A DNA stretch of 64,000 nucleotides from the NCBI RefSeq assembly GCF_000429025.1, contig NZ_AUBB01000010.1, forward strand, positions 62,001 to 126,000, given 5' to 3'. The notes beneath the pieces are model-generated. The model made no database searches. It was not told the origin of the DNA and saw only the letters and a list, made by a program, of their open reading frames with translations. The position numbers and the translations under genes are program-made. Shown here in pieces: positions 8,271 to 17,200 of this stretch. This DNA is from Actinospineispora spinosispora DSM 44797. GTDB taxonomy: Bacteria; Actinomycetota; Actinomycetes; Mycobacteriales; Pseudonocardiaceae. The stretch's first letter is position 1, and each line of letters opens with the position of its first letter.

Positions 8271-8990
8271 TCAGCGCTGCTCGAACAGGAGCCTGGTGTA
8301 CTCGGTGGTGGTCTCCCTGCCGATCTCGAAGCCGCCGTCGACCACCCCGGTGTTGTTCATGATCGCCACGGTGTAGCGCTCGTCCGGCCCGGCGAAGCCC
8401 ACCGAGTTCATCAGCCATGAGCCGTCGTCGTTGTCGTCCGACCAGCCGGCCTTGACGCCCGGCCGGTGTGCGGCACCCGCTCCCCAGACACCCCACCGCT
8501 GGTTGGGGCCCACCGCGCGCATCTCGTCCACGAGGTAGGTGCGGTGCCTGGCCGGCAGCTCGTCGAGGACGTGGTTCATCAACCGGTCGAGATCGTCGGC
8601 CGTGGTCAGGATCCAGCCCCAGTGGTGCGGATGCCGGTCGGTGAACCTCATGTCCGTCATGCCGTACCCCGGGAACCGTCGCGCGAAGTCGGTCCCGCCG
8701 TGCCGTTCCCACAGCGTGTGGGCCGCGGCGTCGTCACTCGTGTGCAGCATGGCACGCATGAGCGTGCGGTCGTCCTCGGTGAGGTTCGCCGTGCCGGCAT
8801 CGGCACGCAGGAGAAGGTCGACCACCATAGCGAGCTTCGTCGTGGAGCATGCCCAGATCAGGGTTCCGGAGTCGGCGTTGCGCCACACCGCGCCGGTCCG
8901 CCGGTCCCGTACCACGACACCGGCGAAACCGGGGCGGCCCGCCAGGTACGACTCGGCCCGGGTGATGCCCCCCGTGAGCTCGTCGATCAT
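8271..8990 (-). CDS. Serine hydrolase, class A beta-lactamase-like fold
   Basis: 239 residues. Ser49-Thr-Thr-Lys52 fits the SxxK nucleophile motif, SDD at 85-87 replaces the usual SDN, and Lys180-Ala-Gly stands for KTG. The omega-loop glutamate motif is not recognisable, and there is no signal peptide or lipobox, so this is unlikely to be a secreted antibiotic-degrading lactamase. The ATG at 8990 overlaps the stop of the upstream amino-acid permease by 4 nt (ATGA). Coupled translation suggests that it hydrolyses an amide or peptide imported by that permease. A cytoplasmic amidase or peptidase role is inferred. Confidence 0.7.
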   Translation of the reverse strand: MIDELTGGITRAESYLAGRPGFAGVVVRDRRTGAVWRNADSGTLIWACSTTKLAMVVDLLLRADAGTANLTEDDRTLMRAMLHTSDDAAAHTLWERHGGTDFARRFPGYGMTDMRFTDRHPHHWGWILTTADDLDRLMNHVLDELPARHRTYLVDEMRAVGPNQRWGVWGAGAAHRPGVKAGWSDDNDDGSWLMNSVGFAGPDERYTVAIMNNTGVVDGGFEIGRETTTEYTRLLFEQR

Positions 8991-10402
8991 CGCGGCGGCT
9001 CCAGCGCGGAGTGGCGGATGCCCCAGGCGAAGTACCAGACGAGCGCCGCGCCGGTCCAGATGACGGAGGCGACGATGGTGATCGGCCGCAGGCTGACGAT
9101 GATCAGCAGGCAGCCCAGGATCGACAGGATCGGGGTCACCGGATAGCCGGGGACCCGGAATCCCCTCGGCAGGTCGGGCGCCGTCCGGCGGAGCACGATC
9201 ACCCCGACCGACACCACCATGAAGGCCACCAACGTTCCGATGCTCGTCATCTCGGACAGGAACTCGATCGGGATGAGACCCGCGAGTATCGCGGCCGCCG
9301 TCGACACGATCACCGTGTTGCGCACCGGTGTGGTGGTCCGGGGGTTGATCCGCCGGAACACCGGCGGGACCAGTCCGTCGCGGCTCATCGCGAACAGGAT
9401 CCGGGTCTGCGCGTAGAGCGCGGTCAGCGTCACGCTGAAGATCGAGATGATCGCGCCGGCGGCCAGCACGGTCCCCGGCCAGCTCGACCCGACGATGTCC
9501 TGCAGGATCGCGGCGAGTCCCGCCTCCTGGCCCTCGAACTTCTCCCGCCGCTGTGCACCGACCGCGACCAGCGCGACGGCCACGTAGACCACGGTCACCG
9601 TGGCCAGCGCGATCATGATCGCCAGCGGCATGGTCCGGCGAGGGTTGCGCACCTCCTCGCCCGCCGTGGCCACGTTGTCCAGGCCGACGAAGCTGAAGAA
9701 GATCACCCCGGCCGCCCCGTAGACACCGGTGACGCCGTACGGCGCGAAGTTCGCCAGGTGGTCGGTGTTCCACCCGCGCACGCCGATGACCACGAACAGC
9801 GCGAGCACACCCAGCTTGACCAGAACCATGACGGCGTTCGCCCGCGCCGACTCGGCCGTTCCCCGGATCAGCAGCAGCGCACACAACGCGACCAGCACCA
9901 TCGCCGGGACGTTCACCCAGCCGCCGGCCTCCGGCGCCGCCGCGAGCGCCTGCGGGATCCTGACCCCGAACACGTTGTCCAGGAGCTGGTTGAGGTACTG
10001 CGACCACCCGACCGCGACCGCCGATGCCGACACCCCGTACTCCAGCAACAGACAGGCCGCGACGATCATCGCGACGCCCTCACCCAACGTCGCGTAGGCG
10101 TAGGAGTACGCGGAACCGGACACCGGCACGGCGCTCGCCAGCTCGGCGTAACACACGGCGGTCAGCCCGGCCACGACGCCGGCGATCACGAACGACCACA
10201 CCACCGCGGGGCCGGCCAGTGGCACCGCCTGGGACAGGACGAAGAAGATCCCGGTCCCGATCGTGGCGCCGATGCCGATCATGGCCAGCTGGAACACGCC
10301 GATCGTCCGGTTCAGCTCGCCGCCGCCGGTGTTCGCGCCGGACTCGGCGACCATCACAGCGACGGATTTGCGACGGACGAGCCGGGAGTACTGGAAAGCC
10401 AC
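8987..10402 (-). CDS. APC superfamily amino-acid permease
   Basis: 471 residues with about 12 membrane segments. The first helix carries the APC signature IGIGATIGTGIFFVLSQ, followed by YAELASAVPVSGSAYSYAYATLGE. GTG start at 10402 behind GAGGAGG. It resembles the cationic/amino-acid-polyamine branch, like a second permease at 15571-17043. It is the first gene of a two-gene unit with the beta-lactamase-fold hydrolase and diverges from the LacI-type regulator across 104 nt. The substrate is not deducible. Confidence 0.85.
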   Translation of the reverse strand: MAFQYSRLVRRKSVAVMVAESGANTGGGELNRTIGVFQLAMIGIGATIGTGIFFVLSQAVPLAGPAVVWSFVIAGVVAGLTAVCYAELASAVPVSGSAYSYAYATLGEGVAMIVAACLLLEYGVSASAVAVGWSQYLNQLLDNVFGVRIPQALAAAPEAGGWVNVPAMVLVALCALLLIRGTAESARANAVMVLVKLGVLALFVVIGVRGWNTDHLANFAPYGVTGVYGAAGVIFFSFVGLDNVATAGEEVRNPRRTMPLAIMIALATVTVVYVAVALVAVGAQRREKFEGQEAGLAAILQDIVGSSWPGTVLAAGAIISIFSVTLTALYAQTRILFAMSRDGLVPPVFRRINPRTTTPVRNTVIVSTAAAILAGLIPIEFLSEMTSIGTLVAFMVVSVGVIVLRRTAPDLPRGFRVPGYPVTPILSILGCLLIIVSLRPITIVASVIWTGAALVWYFAWGIRHSALEPPR

Positions 10403-10506
10403 ACGTCCTCCTCGGAGCCGGGTGCTCGCGGAAGCGTAGCGTCGCGGTCACTCTGCGCAGACATCAAATCTGGCATGATCGCGCACGTCCGGGGGAGGAG
10501 AGACCG

Positions 10507-11538
10507 TTGGCGGGACGCGAAGGTGCAGGTCGAGGGCCCGGGCGACGTCCCACGGCGTCCGATGTGGCCGCCGAGGCGAGCGTGTCCATCGCGACGGTCT
10601 CCATGGTCATCAACGGCAAGGCCGACGGGCGGGTGGCACCCGCCACTCAGGAACGGGTGTGGCTCGCGGTCAAGAAGATGGGCTATCGCGTCGACTCCAC
10701 CGCGCGGAGCCTGGTCACCGGCCGACGGCAGTGCATCGCCTTGGTCGCACCGGACCTGAGCAACCCGTTCTTCACCCAGGTCGCCGCCGGAGTGGCGAAG
10801 GCACTGGGCGACGAGTACCGCCTGCTGCTCGCGGTGTCCGGCACCGAGCGCGCCGAACCAGACCTCGACCAGCTGGTGTCCTTCGGGGTGGACGGCATCC
10901 TGCTCGAGTTCCCCGGCACCGACGTGGACGTGGCACGCCTCGGGTGTCCCGTCGTGATGCTGGACGAGCCGGTCGGGCCCGCCGAGCTGTCGCGGGTGTA
11001 CTTCGACACCGCACCCGGCGCTCACGCGATGGTTGACCGGATCGTCGAGCTCGGGCACCGGCGACTGGTGTACCTCGATGCCACGCCGGAGGGGCAGAGT
11101 TTCGCGGTCCGCCGGCGGCAGGTGTTCGAGCGGTGTCACGCCACCGACGGCACCTCGGTGACCTGGGTACGGGCGGACATCACGGTCGAGGCGGCCCGCT
11201 CGCTGGTCACCGACTCGTGGTCGGCGTGGCGGGACGCGGGGGTCACCGCGGTGATCGCGGCCGCCGACGTACTGGCCTACGGGGTGCTGAGCGCCTTCAC
11301 CGAGCTGGGGGTGTCGATTCCGGGGCAGGTGTCCGTCGGTTCTTTCGACGACCTGCCGTTCTCCGAGATCACCTCGCCGCCGCTGACCACCGTTCGGCTG
11401 CCCGCCTTCGAACTCGGGCACACCTCGGCACGCATGCTGCGTGACCTGATCGACGACGAGCGGCAGCTGCCCTGGGTGGAGGCGCTGGGGACGAGCCTGA
11501 CCCACCGTGGGTCGATCGGGCCGGCGCGAGTCGGCTGA
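10507..11538 (+). CDS. LacI-family transcriptional regulator, candidate regulator of pseudouridine use
   Basis: 343 residues from a TTG at 10507 behind GGGGGAGGAGAG; upstream frame contains no better start. The N-terminal LacI helix-turn-helix reads SDVAAEASVSIATVSMVINGK, and the periplasmic-binding-like ligand domain follows (CIALVAPDLSNPFFTQVAAG, then GHRRLVYLDA and VSVGSFDDLPFSEITSPPLTTVR). It is transcribed in the same direction as psuK 40 nt downstream, whose promoter carries two 14-bp palindromes. It is divergent from the APC permease, so it might also regulate that gene. Pairing with the psu genes is inferred from position and operator copies. Confidence 0.85.
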   Translation: MAGREGAGRGPGRRPTASDVAAEASVSIATVSMVINGKADGRVAPATQERVWLAVKKMGYRVDSTARSLVTGRRQCIALVAPDLSNPFFTQVAAGVAKALGDEYRLLLAVSGTERAEPDLDQLVSFGVDGILLEFPGTDVDVARLGCPVVMLDEPVGPAELSRVYFDTAPGAHAMVDRIVELGHRRLVYLDATPEGQSFAVRRRQVFERCHATDGTSVTWVRADITVEAARSLVTDSWSAWRDAGVTAVIAAADVLAYGVLSAFTELGVSIPGQVSVGSFDDLPFSEITSPPLTTVRLPAFELGHTSARMLRDLIDDERQLPWVEALGTSLTHRGSIGPARVG

Positions 11539-11542
11539 ACGT

Positions 11543-11570
11543 GTTGCGCGAACAACGTTAAGCGCATAAC
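11543..11570. promoter_or_regulatory. Two adjacent 14-bp operator-like palindromes before psuK
   Basis: GTTGCGCGAACAAC (11543-11556) and GTTAAGCGCATAAC (11557-11570) lie side by side. Each has 4-bp GTTR/YAAC arms around 6 nt. They fill the psuK promoter between the -35 and -10 elements, where a LacI-type repressor would block transcription. A third site with the same layout precedes the permease (13428-13441). Confidence 0.6.
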
Positions 11571-11572
11571 GT
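11544..11572 (+). promoter_or_regulatory. Candidate psuK promoter, leaderless transcript
   Basis: TTGCGC (11544-11549), 17-bp spacer, TAACGT (11567-11572). The GTG start of psuK lies 7 nt downstream, so the mRNA would begin at or next to the start codon, which agrees with the lack of a Shine-Dalgarno sequence. Confidence 0.5.
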
Positions 11573-11578
11573 CTGCCT

Positions 11579-12459
11579 GTGCCCCTACCCGACAGTGGTG
11601 TGCTCGCGGTGCTCGGTGACCTCGTCGAAGACGTGGTGGTGTGGTTGCGCGGCCCGTTGCGGGTGGGAACAGACAATCCGGCAACGGTGCATCGCACCCG
11701 GGGCGGCAGCGCCGCGAACGTGGCGCGTTTCGCGGCGTCGCTGGTGCCGACCCGGTTCATCGGCCGGGTGGGCGCTGATCCCCTGGGGCACGGACTGGTC
11801 GATCAGCTGCGCGCCGCAGGTGTCGATGTCCACGTTCAGCGTGGCGGTCGGACCGGGAGCATCGTGGTGCTGGTCCACGAGGATGGCGAACGCACGATGC
11901 TGCCCGACCGGGGTGCCAGCGCGGACCTGGGACCGGTGGCGGAGGACTGGCTGACCGGCGTGTCCCTGCTGCACGTCCCCTCCTATGCGTTCGCCACCGA
12001 AACGTCCGAGAGCAACGCGCTCGCGCTGATGCGGGTCGCGGCTCGCGGTGGTCGCCGGGTGAGCATCGACGCGTCCTCGACCGGGCTGTTGCTCGACTAC
12101 GGTCCCGCCCGGTTCCTCGATCTGGTCGCCGAGGCTCGGCCCTCGGTGTTGTTCGCCAACTCGGCCGAGGCGGAGCTGCTAGGTCTGGCGGATCGCCCGC
12201 CTCCGAATGGCACGGTGTGTGTCATCAAAGGTGGCGCGGAGCCGACGGTCGTCATACTGGCTGACGGAGAACGGCTGCGGGTTCCCGTTCCGGTGCGTGT
12301 CCACCCGAGGGACAGCACCGGCGCGGGCGACGCGTTCGCCGCCGGCTACCTGGCCGCCGTCGCCCAGGGCTCGCAGGTACCTGCCGCCGTGACGGCCGGA
12401 CACCGACTCGCCGCCAGGGTGCTCGACGCGCCCGGCGCCAACTTCTCCCTGGAGGTCTC

Positions 12460-12463
<4 letters not shown>
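11579..12463 (+). CDS. psuK: PfkB-family kinase, probable pseudouridine kinase
   Basis: 294 residues, GTG start. PfkB signatures are clear: GGSAANVARFAASL at 42-55 for substrate binding and DSTGAGDAFAAGYL from about residue 245, containing the catalytic Asp and anion hole. PfkB kinases phosphorylate sugars and nucleosides. The partner fixes the substrate: psuG starts within the last 4 nt (GTGA), and its enzyme splits pseudouridine 5'-phosphate. PsuK would make that phosphate from pseudouridine and ATP in the cytoplasm. The family call is firm; substrate specificity is by context. Confidence 0.8.
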
Positions 12464-13380
<917 letters not shown>

Positions 13381-13387
13381 CCGGATC

Positions 13388-13417
13388 TTGCCGAGGGCGT
13401 CGCCGAGGACTTAGTAT
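13388..13417 (+). promoter_or_regulatory. Candidate promoter of the NCS1 permease
   Basis: TTGCCG (13388-13393), 18-bp spacer, TAGTAT (13412-13417). The predicted start near 13424 lies just before the 14-bp palindrome at 13428-13441. Confidence 0.45.
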
Positions 13418-13427
13418 CCCTCCTCAC

Positions 13428-13441
13428 GTTAAAGGTTTAAC
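13428..13441. promoter_or_regulatory. Third 14-bp operator-like palindrome, before the permease
   Basis: GTTAAAGGTTTAAC has perfect 6-bp arms around GG. It has the GTTA-N6-TAAC layout of the sites in the psuK promoter and overlaps the predicted transcription start, as expected for repression by the LacI-type protein. Confidence 0.6.
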
Positions 13442-13465
13442 TTTCTCGCACGGAGTGGTGCAGCG

Positions 13466-14848
13466 ATGGTCGAGGGTGAGCCGCGTTCCCTGTCGAACCG
13501 AGTCGGAGCGGAGCTGGAGACCGTCGGGGTGCTGCCGGTCCCCGACGACCAACGGATCATGCGGCCGTTCCGGATGTTCGTCGTCTGGCTCATGGCCGCC
13601 AGCTCGGCGACCACACCGCTGGTCGGTCAGCTGCTGTTCGACTACGGGCTGACGAACTTCATCATCGCGGGCCTGATCGCCTGGCTGATCGCGCTGGTCC
13701 CGGCCGGCCTGTTCTCCGAGATGGGCCGCGAGACACCGTTGTCCGGCCTCGTGGTGGCGCGACGGACCTACGGCTGGCACGGCGCGTTCGGCTTCTCCGC
13801 GCTGTTCACCGTGGTGAACCTCGGGTGGTTCGGTCTCAATACCGCGGTCGGCGCGGTCATCCTGGCGACCATCACGAACTCGTCGCTGCTGATGTGGAAC
13901 ATCGTGGTCGGCGGCGTGCAGATCATTCTGGTGCTGTTCGGCATGAAATGGCTGGAGCGGTTCTACCGCTACACCGCGCTGCTCACCGTGCTCTGCTACG
14001 GGGCGCTGTTCGGTTACCTGGCGATGAACCACGACCTGGTCGCACCGACCCAGCGCATTCCGATGAACTGGGGCAGCGCGCTGACGATCATCCTGTCGTT
14101 CTCGATCCTGTCCTGGACCTACAAGCTCTCGACGGTCTCCCGGTTCGCCGTGCCGGTCGAGCGGACCGGCGGACAGCGTCCCTCGTACTTCCTCGCGCCC
14201 TCGGCGGGCATCATGATCGCGCTGATCGGCATGGGAGTGATGGGTCTCTACTCGCAGGCGGCCACGGGGGAGTGGAACGTCGCGCTGCTGGCCAGGGACC
14301 TCCAGGGCTGGGGCGTCGTCGCGGCGGTCGGTGTGGCCATCGCGGTGCTGCACACCAACGCGATGAACCTGTACCCGGCGATGGTGGACCTGCTGGTCGC
14401 GCTCAACACCGTCCGGGAGCCGCGCCGCTGGGAACAGCCGGTCGCCACCGTGGTGCTGGGGGTTCTCGGTGTGCTGTTGGCGGTCGTCGGCATCCTGCAG
14501 AACGCCGAGGCGTTCCTCGAGGCGGGCGGGAACGTGATCATCCCGTTCACGTTCGTCATGCTCGCGGACTGGGTCTGGGTGCAGCGGCGCCGGACGGCGG
14601 CATCGGAGTTCTTCCGTGCGCCAGCGGGGTGGCGTGAGCGCTGGCGACTCGATGCGGTGCTGGCCGCCGCCGTGGGTGTCGTGATCAGTTTCGTCGGCCA
14701 GCACTTCCTGCCGAGCTTCTGCTACGAGATCGCGCCGCTGTCCGTCGTGGCGGGCCTGATCTCGGTGCTGCTGTTCGTGGTGCTGGCCGGGGGCCGCATC
14801 AGGGCGGCCGCGTCGGCCCCGGCCGTCGAAGCCGCGACCGTGAAATGA
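13466..14848 (+). CDS. NCS1-family permease, candidate pseudouridine transporter
   Basis: 460 residues with about 12 membrane segments. The sequence is of the nucleobase:cation symporter-1 (CodB-like) type: FRMFVVWLMAASSATTPLVGQ in the first helix, AGLFSEMGRETPLSGLVVARRTYG, then NLGWFGLNTAVGA and a late LHTNAMNLYPAMVDLL segment. The ATG at 13466 follows GGAG. It lies downstream of psuK-psuG and carries the same operator motif, so import of pseudouridine (or uracil export) is the simplest role. E. coli uses a NupC-like PsuT instead, so this would be a different transporter family. Substrate is inferred. Confidence 0.82.
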   Translation: MVEGEPRSLSNRVGAELETVGVLPVPDDQRIMRPFRMFVVWLMAASSATTPLVGQLLFDYGLTNFIIAGLIAWLIALVPAGLFSEMGRETPLSGLVVARRTYGWHGAFGFSALFTVVNLGWFGLNTAVGAVILATITNSSLLMWNIVVGGVQIILVLFGMKWLERFYRYTALLTVLCYGALFGYLAMNHDLVAPTQRIPMNWGSALTIILSFSILSWTYKLSTVSRFAVPVERTGGQRPSYFLAPSAGIMIALIGMGVMGLYSQAATGEWNVALLARDLQGWGVVAAVGVAIAVLHTNAMNLYPAMVDLLVALNTVREPRRWEQPVATVVLGVLGVLLAVVGILQNAEAFLEAGGNVIIPFTFVMLADWVWVQRRRTAASEFFRAPAGWRERWRLDAVLAAAVGVVISFVGQHFLPSFCYEIAPLSVVAGLISVLLFVVLAGGRIRAAASAPAVEAATVK

Positions 14849-14872
14849 CCTGAGAGACAAGGAAGCATAATG

Positions 14873-14891
14873 GACTAGACTTAGTCTAGTC
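14873..14891. promoter_or_regulatory. 19-nt perfect palindrome before the toxin-antitoxin pair
   Basis: GACTAGACT-T-AGTCTAGTC, 9-bp arms around one base, ends 15 nt before the antitoxin ATG. A CATAAT -10-like hexamer lies at 14866-14871. This fits an operator bound by the antitoxin/toxin complex for autoregulation. Confidence 0.7.
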
Positions 14892-14906
14892 TGTTAGTGT
14901 CGAGCT

Positions 14907-15152
14907 ATGGCGGTCAATGTCAACATCCATGAGGCGAAGACCCAGCTGTCGCGCCTGCTGGAGCGTGTCGCGGCCGGAGAGCACGTGATCATCTCGAAGG
15001 CAGGCAAACCGATCGCCGATCTGGTCCCTCACCAGGCCGCCGCAGTGACCTTCGGCGGCATGAAGGGTGAGATCAGCTACGACGATTCAGTCTTCGACGT
15101 TGATCAGGACATCCAGCGCATGTTCTACGGTGACGACGTTGCTGCTTCTTGA
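14907..15152 (+). CDS. Type II antitoxin, Phd/YefM family
   Basis: 81 residues. The N-terminal half is the Phd/YefM DNA-binding fold (VNIHEAKTQLSRLLERVAAGEHVIISKAGKPIADLVP). The C-terminal half is acidic (YDDSVFDVDQDIQRMFYGDD) and would wrap around and inhibit the toxin. It overlaps the toxin start by 23 nt, the usual antitoxin-first arrangement. A palindrome directly upstream suggests autorepression. The base composition is slightly less GC-rich than the neighbouring genes, in keeping with a mobile cassette. Confidence 0.88.
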   Translation: MAVNVNIHEAKTQLSRLLERVAAGEHVIISKAGKPIADLVPHQAAAVTFGGMKGEISYDDSVFDVDQDIQRMFYGDDVAAS

Positions 15153-15522
15153 CAGCCAGGCGGTGGTGTGGCTGCTCGACGACAGTGCGCGCCTGGGTGC
15201 GCGAGCGAGGGAACTGATCCAGACAGCTGGCGGGGTCTACGTATCCGCCGCCTCAGTCTGGGAACTCACGATCAAGTCGATGCTCGGCAAGCTGACGATT
15301 CCGGCTGATCTGGCATCGAGGCTCCGGCAGCAAGGTCTGGTGCCGCTCAGCGTCACCGCTGAGCACGCCGAGGGCATTCGAGAGTTCCCGGAGCTGCTGC
15401 GCCACGATCCTTTCGATCGGCTGTTGGTCGCTCAGGCGCATCGCTCAGGTTTGCGGCTGCTCACGGCTGATCAGGTGCTGCTGGGCCTCGGGCGGGACTT
15501 CGTGATCGACGCGACCGTGTGA
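15130..15522 (+). CDS. vapC: PIN-domain ribonuclease toxin (VapC family)
   Basis: 130 residues from a GTG at 15130; the longer open frame starting at 15067 would only duplicate antitoxin sequence. Acidic PIN residues are visible: LLLLDSQAVVWLLDD at the N-terminus with the first Asp, SAASVWELTIKSMLGKL with the Glu, and HDPFDRLLVAQAHRSGLRLLTADQVLL with the later Asp residues. VapC toxins cut tRNA or rRNA at defined sites. The pair sits between two transporter genes and is followed by a strong bidirectional hairpin. Confidence 0.88.
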   Translation: MTTLLLLDSQAVVWLLDDSARLGARARELIQTAGGVYVSAASVWELTIKSMLGKLTIPADLASRLRQQGLVPLSVTAEHAEGIREFPELLRHDPFDRLLVAQAHRSGLRLLTADQVLLGLGRDFVIDATV

Positions 15523-15529
15523 TCGGCGA

Positions 15530-15560
15530 CCCCGGACCCGCCGTGTGCGCGGGTCCGGGG
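15530..15560. terminator. Bidirectional terminator between vapC and the APC permease
   Basis: Perfect 11-bp arms CCCCGGACCCG (15530-15540) and CGGGTCCGGGG (15550-15560) with a 9-nt loop lie between the two converging stop codons (15522 and 15571). Confidence 0.75.
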
Positions 15561-15570
15561 CCGCCCTCGA

Positions 15571-17043
15571 TCACGGTGCCTCGTGCTTGGCCGGACCTTC
15601 CTCCGCCGCCTGCTGCGCCAGTGCGAGACGGGAGTTCCGCCTGCTGTAGGCCAGGTAGACGATCAGGCCGAGTGCGAACCAGATCCCGAAGCGTACGTAG
15701 GTGTGCCAGGTCAGGAACGAGATCAGCCAGATCGAGAACCCGACCCCGATGATCGGAACGACCGGCATGCCCGGGCAGCGGAAGCTACGTGGCAGGTCGG
15801 GCTGCTTGTAGCGCAGCACGATGACCGCGACGCACACCACGATGAAGGCGAGCAGGATGCCGATGTTGGTCAGCTCGGCGGCCTCCTTGATGTTCAGGAA
15901 CCCCGCGATGATCGCCGAGGCCACGCCGAACACCCAGGTGATCCGGCTCGGCACCTGACGGGCCTCGTTGGTCTTGGCGAACCACCTGGGCAGCAGGCCG
16001 TCGCGGCTCATCGAGTAGCCCACCCGGGTCGCGCCCATCATGAAGGTGAACATGACCGTCAGGATGCCGAAGATCGCGCCCACCGCGATGACCAGCGCGA
16101 TCGTGTTGAGCCCGACCGAGGTGAACGCGCTGGAGAACGCCGCCTTGGGGTCGATGTCCTTGTAGTTGACCATGCCGGTCAGCACCAGACAGGCCAGTAC
16201 GTACAGCACCATCGAGATGGCGAGCGAGTACATGATCGCCTTCGGCATGTGCTTCTGCGAGTCCTCGGACTCCTCGGCGGCGGTGCTCATCGCGTCGTAA
16301 CCGAACACCGCGAAGAAGACCGTCGCCGCGCCGGTGAAGGCGCCGGCGAGACCGAACGGCGCGAACGGCGAGTAGTTGGCCGAGTTGATGTGGAACACGC
16401 CGACCACGACGACCAGCAGGACGATGGCGACCTTCAGGTAGACGAGCCCGGTCTCGAACCGTGCCGCGCTCTTCATGCCCCGGTTGAGCACGTACGCGAT
16501 GAGCAGGCACAGCAGCGCCGCGAACAGGTCGATCTTGTACGAGCCGGAGGCCACCCCGGTCGGTTCGGTACCGGGTGCACCCGACATCCACAGTGGTAGC
16601 TGCAGGTGCAGCAGGCTCAGCAGCTCGTTGAAGTAGCCGGAGATGCCGATCGCGACGACCGAGACGATCGCGGTGTACTCCAGCAGCAGGTCCCAGCCGA
16701 TGAACCAGGCAACCGGTTCACCGAGCACCGCGTAGCCGTAGGTGTAGGCCGAGCCGGCTTTCGGGATCAGGCCGGCGAACTCGGCGTAGGAGAAGGCCGC
16801 GGCGGCGCTGGCCACCCCGGCGATCAGGAACGAGATCAGCACGGCGGGCCCGGCGGTTTCGTTCGCCACCGTGCCGGCGAGCGCGAAGATGCCCGCGCCG
16901 ATGATGCCGCCGACGCCGATCGCGGTCAGCTGCCACAGGCCGAGCGTCTTCTTGAGGCCGCTGTCGCCCGACTCGTCCTCGATCTGGTGGATGGGCATCC
17001 GCCGGAACACCCTGGTGTGCTCCGGGCTGGGTGAGGTCGTCAT
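15571..17043 (-). CDS. APC amino-acid permease, cationic amino-acid transporter type
   Basis: 490 residues, ATG start at 17043 behind AGGGGA. The cytoplasmic N-terminus RMPIHQIEDE and KKTLGLWQLTAIGVGGIIGAGIF at the first helix are typical of bacterial CAT-like permeases. YAEFAGLIPKAGSAYTYGYAVLGE and FFAVFGYDAMSTAAEESED follow. About 12-14 membrane helices import basic or neutral amino acids. It is monocistronic, with its own promoter and a hairpin at each side. Confidence 0.87.
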   Translation of the reverse strand: MTTSPSPEHTRVFRRMPIHQIEDESGDSGLKKTLGLWQLTAIGVGGIIGAGIFALAGTVANETAGPAVLISFLIAGVASAAAAFSYAEFAGLIPKAGSAYTYGYAVLGEPVAWFIGWDLLLEYTAIVSVVAIGISGYFNELLSLLHLQLPLWMSGAPGTEPTGVASGSYKIDLFAALLCLLIAYVLNRGMKSAARFETGLVYLKVAIVLLVVVVGVFHINSANYSPFAPFGLAGAFTGAATVFFAVFGYDAMSTAAEESEDSQKHMPKAIMYSLAISMVLYVLACLVLTGMVNYKDIDPKAAFSSAFTSVGLNTIALVIAVGAIFGILTVMFTFMMGATRVGYSMSRDGLLPRWFAKTNEARQVPSRITWVFGVASAIIAGFLNIKEAAELTNIGILLAFIVVCVAVIVLRYKQPDLPRSFRCPGMPVVPIIGVGFSIWLISFLTWHTYVRFGIWFALGLIVYLAYSRRNSRLALAQQAAEEGPAKHEAP

Positions 17044-17083
17044 TGGCTTTCCCCTACGTGATCGACGCTCGGTGGGTGATCAG

Positions 17084-17112
17084 TGTCTAGCTGATGGACG
17101 ATCCGATGCCAA
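17084..17112 (-). promoter_or_regulatory. Candidate promoter of the CAT-type permease
   Basis: On the minus strand TTGGCA (17112-17107), 17-bp spacer and TAGACA (17089-17084) give a good vegetative-type promoter, about 40 nt upstream of the ATG at 17043. Confidence 0.55.
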
Positions 17113-17145
17113 CATGAGTTGACATTCGCTTGAGGTGGTGGGACA

Positions 17146-17185
17146 CCGGTTCCCGGGTCACCCTTCCGAGCGACCCGGGAACCGG
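17146..17185 (-). terminator. Terminator after the proline catabolic operon
   Basis: Perfect 14-bp arms CCGGTTCCCGGGTC (17146-17159) and GACCCGGGAACCGG (17172-17185) with a 12-nt loop, beginning 15 nt after the proline dehydrogenase stop. Confidence 0.75.
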
Positions 17186-17200
17186 ACGTGACGTGGACTT

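Noticed and set aside
8271..8990. Secreted beta-lactamase resistance gene
   Set aside because: No signal peptide or lipobox, no omega-loop Glu, and translation is coupled to a permease.
15067..15129. Earlier ATG start for the PIN toxin
   Set aside because: The extra residues only translate antitoxin sequence out of frame; the PIN fold begins right after the GTG at 15130.
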